From the NCBI GenBank assembly GCA_039920665.1, contig JBDSDH010000114.1:1-8203 (forward strand): a stretch of DNA of 8,203 nt, read 5' to 3'. This stretch comes from WLMZ01 sp039920665 (GTDB taxonomy: Bacteria > Actinomycetota > Acidimicrobiia > Acidimicrobiales > Ilumatobacteraceae). The position numbers were made by a program, and so were the translations under genes. The notes beneath the pieces are model-generated. The model was given only the letters and a program-made list of their open reading frames with translations. It was not told where the DNA came from and did not search any database. How positions within the stretch are numbered: position 1 is the stretch's first letter; every line of letters starts with the position of its first letter. Below are positions 6,282-8,203 of the stretch, in pieces.

Positions 6282-7796
6282 ATGTCTCACCGCAGCTTCG
6301 CGTCGCTCGTCGCTGTCGTCGCTGTCGTCGCTGCCGTCGGGCTTGCCGGGTGCGCAGCCGACGGCAACGACGTCACAGCCATCAAGAGCGACTCGATCGC
6401 GACCGTTACGACCGACACCACCGACACCACCGACACGGCGGCGTTCGGCTGGACCGAGTACGGCAACGATCTCCAACGAGGCCGTCTGGAGGTGCCGATC
6501 GATGTCGCCGACCCCGATGCGGGCAGCTTTTCGCTGTACATGATCCGGCACCTGGCCGACCCCACCAAGCGGATCGGCACGTTGCTCGTCAATCCTGGCG
6601 GGCCCGGTGCCGGCGGGAGCTCCCTCGCTGAGTACGCCGAGCAGGTCTATGGCCAGGACCTGCTCGACTCGTTCGACATCCTCGCCTGGGATCCGCGTGG
6701 CACCGGCCTCACCACCCCAGCGCTCGATTGTGTGGACGATTACGACCGGTACTTCGCGCTCGACTCCTCGCCCGACACGCCCGACGAACAGCAGGCGATC
6801 CTGTCGGCGGCTGATGAATTCGGCGCATCATGCGAGCAGCGCAGCGGGAAGATCTTGCCGTTCGTCTCGACCGAGGCCACGGCCGGTGACATGGATGCGA
6901 TCCGCCGAGCTCTCGGCGAGGACACGATCACCTATTTCGGTTTCAGCTACGGCAGCGAACTCGGTGTCACCTGGGCCAGCCTGTATCCCGAAACGGTGCG
7001 GGCGATGGTGATCGATGGCGCCGCTGATCAGTCCGTTGGCTATCTGCAGCAGAACCTCGAACAGGCGGCCGGCTTCGAGGGCACATTCGACACGTTCCTC
7101 ACCGACTGCAGTTCACGACCGGACTGTGCGTTTTACAACAACGGTGACGCCGAGGAGGCATTCGACGTGTTGAACGCCGAGGCCGACGCATCGCCGGTGG
7201 CAGGACCGGTCGGTCGGCCCGACATCACCCAGGGCGTGCTCACGACGGCGGTCAGCGACGCGATGTACAGCCAGTACTCCTGGCCCGACCTCGAGGTCGC
7301 GCTCGACGATCTCCAGAACGGTGATGGCGCGGGCATCCTCGCGCTGTACGACGACTACTACTCGCGTCAACCCGACGGCACGTACGACAACTCGCTCGAG
7401 GCCTATTTCGCGATCAATTGCCTCGACGACCCAGGCACCAAGGATCCGCAGGTGCTGTTCGACATGCAGGACGAGTTCGCTGCCGTTGCTCCCCGTCTCG
7501 GTGCGGGGTGGATCCTCGAACTGCAGTTCTGCGCCGCGTGGCCGGTTCCAGCGGCCCCGCCGGTTCGGGTGGATGCGGCGGGCGCGGGCCCAGTCGTGGT
7601 GGTGGGCACCACCGGCGATCCGGCCACACCGTTGATCAGCACCCGCAACATGGCCAATGCGCTCGAGGACGGGCACCTCATCATCGTGACCGCCGATCAA
7701 CACACCGGATACGGCCTCAACAGCTGCGTCAACCAGGCGGTTGACCAATATCTGGTCGATCTCGTCGTGCCTGACGACGGATTGGAATGCACGTAG
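6282..7796 (+). CDS. Secreted lipoprotein alpha/beta-hydrolase, tripeptidyl-aminopeptidase (TAP/S33) type
   Basis: Extracytoplasmic serine hydrolase, probably an exopeptidase trimming short peptides from the N-terminus. The 504-aa product starts with a hydrophobic signal (about 8-22) and lipobox LAGC, so C24 should be lipidated. A Thr/Asp tether follows (about 40-53), then the hydrolase fold: oxyanion-hole motif NPGGPGAGGSS (104-114), WDPRGTGLTTP (136-146), nucleophile S222 in GFSYG, and VIDGAAD (243-249). The C-terminal TAP-like region holds catalytic D446 in TGDPATP and H474 in QHTGYG. The triad is complete and the length is typical. Cysteines 150, 184, 276, 282, 380, 417, 482 and 503 are even in number, fitting disulfides outside the cell. 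The frame is open upstream to 6186, but that would overlap the exporter and bury the signal peptide. A paralogue follows 78 bp downstream. The exact substrate is unknown; other S33 activities such as prolyl aminopeptidase are possible. Confidence 0.92.
   Translation: MSHRSFASLVAVVAVVAAVGLAGCAADGNDVTAIKSDSIATVTTDTTDTTDTAAFGWTEYGNDLQRGRLEVPIDVADPDAGSFSLYMIRHLADPTKRIGTLLVNPGGPGAGGSSLAEYAEQVYGQDLLDSFDILAWDPRGTGLTTPALDCVDDYDRYFALDSSPDTPDEQQAILSAADEFGASCEQRSGKILPFVSTEATAGDMDAIRRALGEDTITYFGFSYGSELGVTWASLYPETVRAMVIDGAADQSVGYLQQNLEQAAGFEGTFDTFLTDCSSRPDCAFYNNGDAEEAFDVLNAEADASPVAGPVGRPDITQGVLTTAVSDAMYSQYSWPDLEVALDDLQNGDGAGILALYDDYYSRQPDGTYDNSLEAYFAINCLDDPGTKDPQVLFDMQDEFAAVAPRLGAGWILELQFCAAWPVPAAPPVRVDAAGAGPVVVVGTTGDPATPLISTRNMANALEDGHLIIVTADQHTGYGLNSCVNQAVDQYLVDLVVPDDGLECT
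6309..6332 (+). repeat. GTCGTCGCT repeat inside the signal peptide
   Basis: Two exact copies of GTCGTCGCT (6315-6323, 6324-6332) follow a partial copy (6309-6314) and encode the Val-Val-Ala pattern of the signal peptide core. It is in frame and may be simple low complexity. Confidence 0.4.
6402..6437 (+). repeat. 9-bp tandem repeat encoding the Thr-Asp tether
   Basis: ACCGACACC occurs at 6411-6419 and 6420-6428, then as ACCGACACG at 6429-6437; ACCGTTACG at 6402-6410 looks like a decayed fourth copy. The unit is three codons (Thr-Asp-Thr), so copy-number change would lengthen or shorten the lipoprotein tether without a frameshift. Confidence 0.6.
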
Positions 7797-7874
7797 CAGC
7801 ACCCGGAGAAGCCGAGTCCCGATCGGGTCCTGCCCGCGTCCGGTGAGTTCGGCGGCACCGATACCATCGCCGTG
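7797..7874. other. Spacer between the tandem peptidase genes
   Basis: This 78-bp gap contains a perfect 10-bp palindrome, CCCGATCGGG (7818-7827), and ACCCG (7801-7805), which can pair with CGGGT (7824-7828). Neither is followed by a T tract, so neither is a convincing terminator. The promoter candidate at its right end suggests that the second gene can be transcribed on its own. Confidence 0.35.
7862..7867 (+). promoter_or_regulatory. Putative -10 element for the second peptidase gene
   Basis: TACCAT is followed by seven bases (CGCCGTG) and ATG at 7875. It fits TANNNT and the spacing of the other leaderless candidates. No Shine-Dalgarno site is visible, and no clear -35 box is seen. Confidence 0.45.
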
Positions 7875-8203
7875 ATGCGCCACCGCCCCGCCCTCGTTGC
7901 CATGGTTGCGTTGTCGTTGATCGGTGCTTCATGCAACTCGGGCAGTGGCGTGACGATCACGAGCAGCAAAGCGATTGGATCACAGACGGGCGACACGCCC
8001 GCCTCGTCCGGAGGCACGCCAGACAGCAATGCCCCGGACAGCGCTGCCCCGGACACGAGTACGATCGACTGGACGGACTTCGGCAACGGACTCGAGACGG
8101 GCAGCGTGATCGTGCCGATCGACTACGACGACCCGTCGAAGGGCAACTTCGATCTCTTCGTCCTGCGCCATCCGGCCGCCGATCCGTCGAAGCGGATCGG
8201 CAC
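7875..8203 (+). CDS. Partial second TAP-type lipoprotein peptidase (N-terminal 109 residues)
   Basis: The gene is cut by the right edge of the window. It begins with a short signal sequence and the lipobox-like IGASC, with C20 the probable lipidated residue. A Ser/Thr/Pro/Asp-rich tether follows to about residue 62. From there it aligns with the upstream peptidase: WTDFGNGLETG against WTEYGNDLQRG, then VPIDYDDP against VPIDVADP, and DPSKRIGT against DPTKRIGT. Because these segments match the start of the hydrolase domain, the missing part should begin with the NPGGPG oxyanion motif. The two genes are therefore tandem paralogues with conserved domain starts and unrelated tethers. Start ATG 7875 is supported by the -10 candidate at 7862-7867 and the signal peptide. 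Whether the catalytic triad is complete cannot be seen. Confidence 0.85.
   Translation, partial: MRHRPALVAMVALSLIGASCNSGSGVTITSSKAIGSQTGDTPASSGGTPDSNAPDSAAPDTSTIDWTDFGNGLETGSVIVPIDYDDPSKGNFDLFVLRHPAADPSKRIG
8016..8060 (+). repeat. 15-bp degenerate tandem repeat in the second peptidase tether
   Basis: Three in-frame 15-bp units (8016-8030, 8031-8045, 8046-8060) encode TPDSN, APDSA and APDTS. The shared core is approximately CCGGACAGC. The repeat lies in the linker between the lipidated cysteine and the hydrolase domain, like the different 9-bp repeat of the upstream paralogue. Confidence 0.5.

Noticed and set aside
5155..6543. 462-residue open frame on + antisense to the ABC exporter
   Set aside because: It lies opposite a gene with every ABC motif, is rich in Arg/Asp/Gln/Glu/His as antisense frames of G+C-rich genes are, and runs across the true peptidase start in another frame.
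7113..7883. 256-residue frame on - opposite the first peptidase
   Set aside because: Antisense to the conserved C-terminal catalytic region and lacking any recognisable domain.
6240..8203. Possible secretion-processing or toxin/bacteriocin system (exporter plus peptidases)
   Set aside because: The peptidases have their own lipoprotein export signals, the exporter lacks a peptidase leader domain, and there is no small precursor peptide gene nearby, so adjacency alone does not support a maturation system.
1..8203. Search for CRISPR arrays, tRNA/rRNA genes, insertion sequences and phage genes
   Set aside because: No spaced direct repeats, no tRNA-like cloverleaf, no transposase motifs and no terminal inverted repeats flanking a gene were seen by eye.

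Overview
The window is a compact, G+C-rich bacterial chromosome segment. G/C-ending codons dominate, CGATCG/TCGA-type words are frequent, and genes are nearly back to back. These traits, the secreted lipoproteins with TAP-like peptidase domains, and start codons sitting directly behind a TANNNT -10 hexamer point to an actinobacterium. Acidimicrobiia (an Ilumatobacter-like lineage) is my best guess, but that is inference from style, not a database match.

Layout, left to right. An OmpR-type response regulator (start best read as ATG 71) is followed by its histidine kinase, both on +; this is an ordinary two-component system whose kinase has three membrane segments and almost no extracellular sensor. 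The kinase gene runs tail to tail into rmuC (- strand, 3517-2081) with a 22-bp overlap. After a 183-bp divergent spacer containing a perfect 8-bp inverted repeat comes an unrecognised lipoprotein (+, 3701-4354). It converges, 14 bp apart, on an ABC exporter half-transporter (-, 6243-4369). Divergent from the exporter across only 38 bp is a secreted, lipid-anchored alpha/beta-hydrolase of the tripeptidyl-aminopeptidase type (+, 6282-7796). A second gene of the same family follows 78 bp downstream and is cut by the window edge (+, 7875-8203).

How they may work together. Only the regulator-kinase pair is a clear functional unit. The exporter and the two peptidases share a neighbourhood, and the exporter and first peptidase share a promoter region, but no shared substrate can be read from sequence. 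RmuC is a lone housekeeping-type gene.

The most notable signal is regulatory. Four starts (71, 6243, 6282, 7875) each lie 6-7 nt downstream of a TANNNT hexamer and lack a good Shine-Dalgarno site, as expected for leaderless mRNAs. At 6244-6281 two such promoters on opposite strands must overlap. I see no mobile element, CRISPR array, tRNA/rRNA or phage gene, and no clearly new defence or biosynthetic system.
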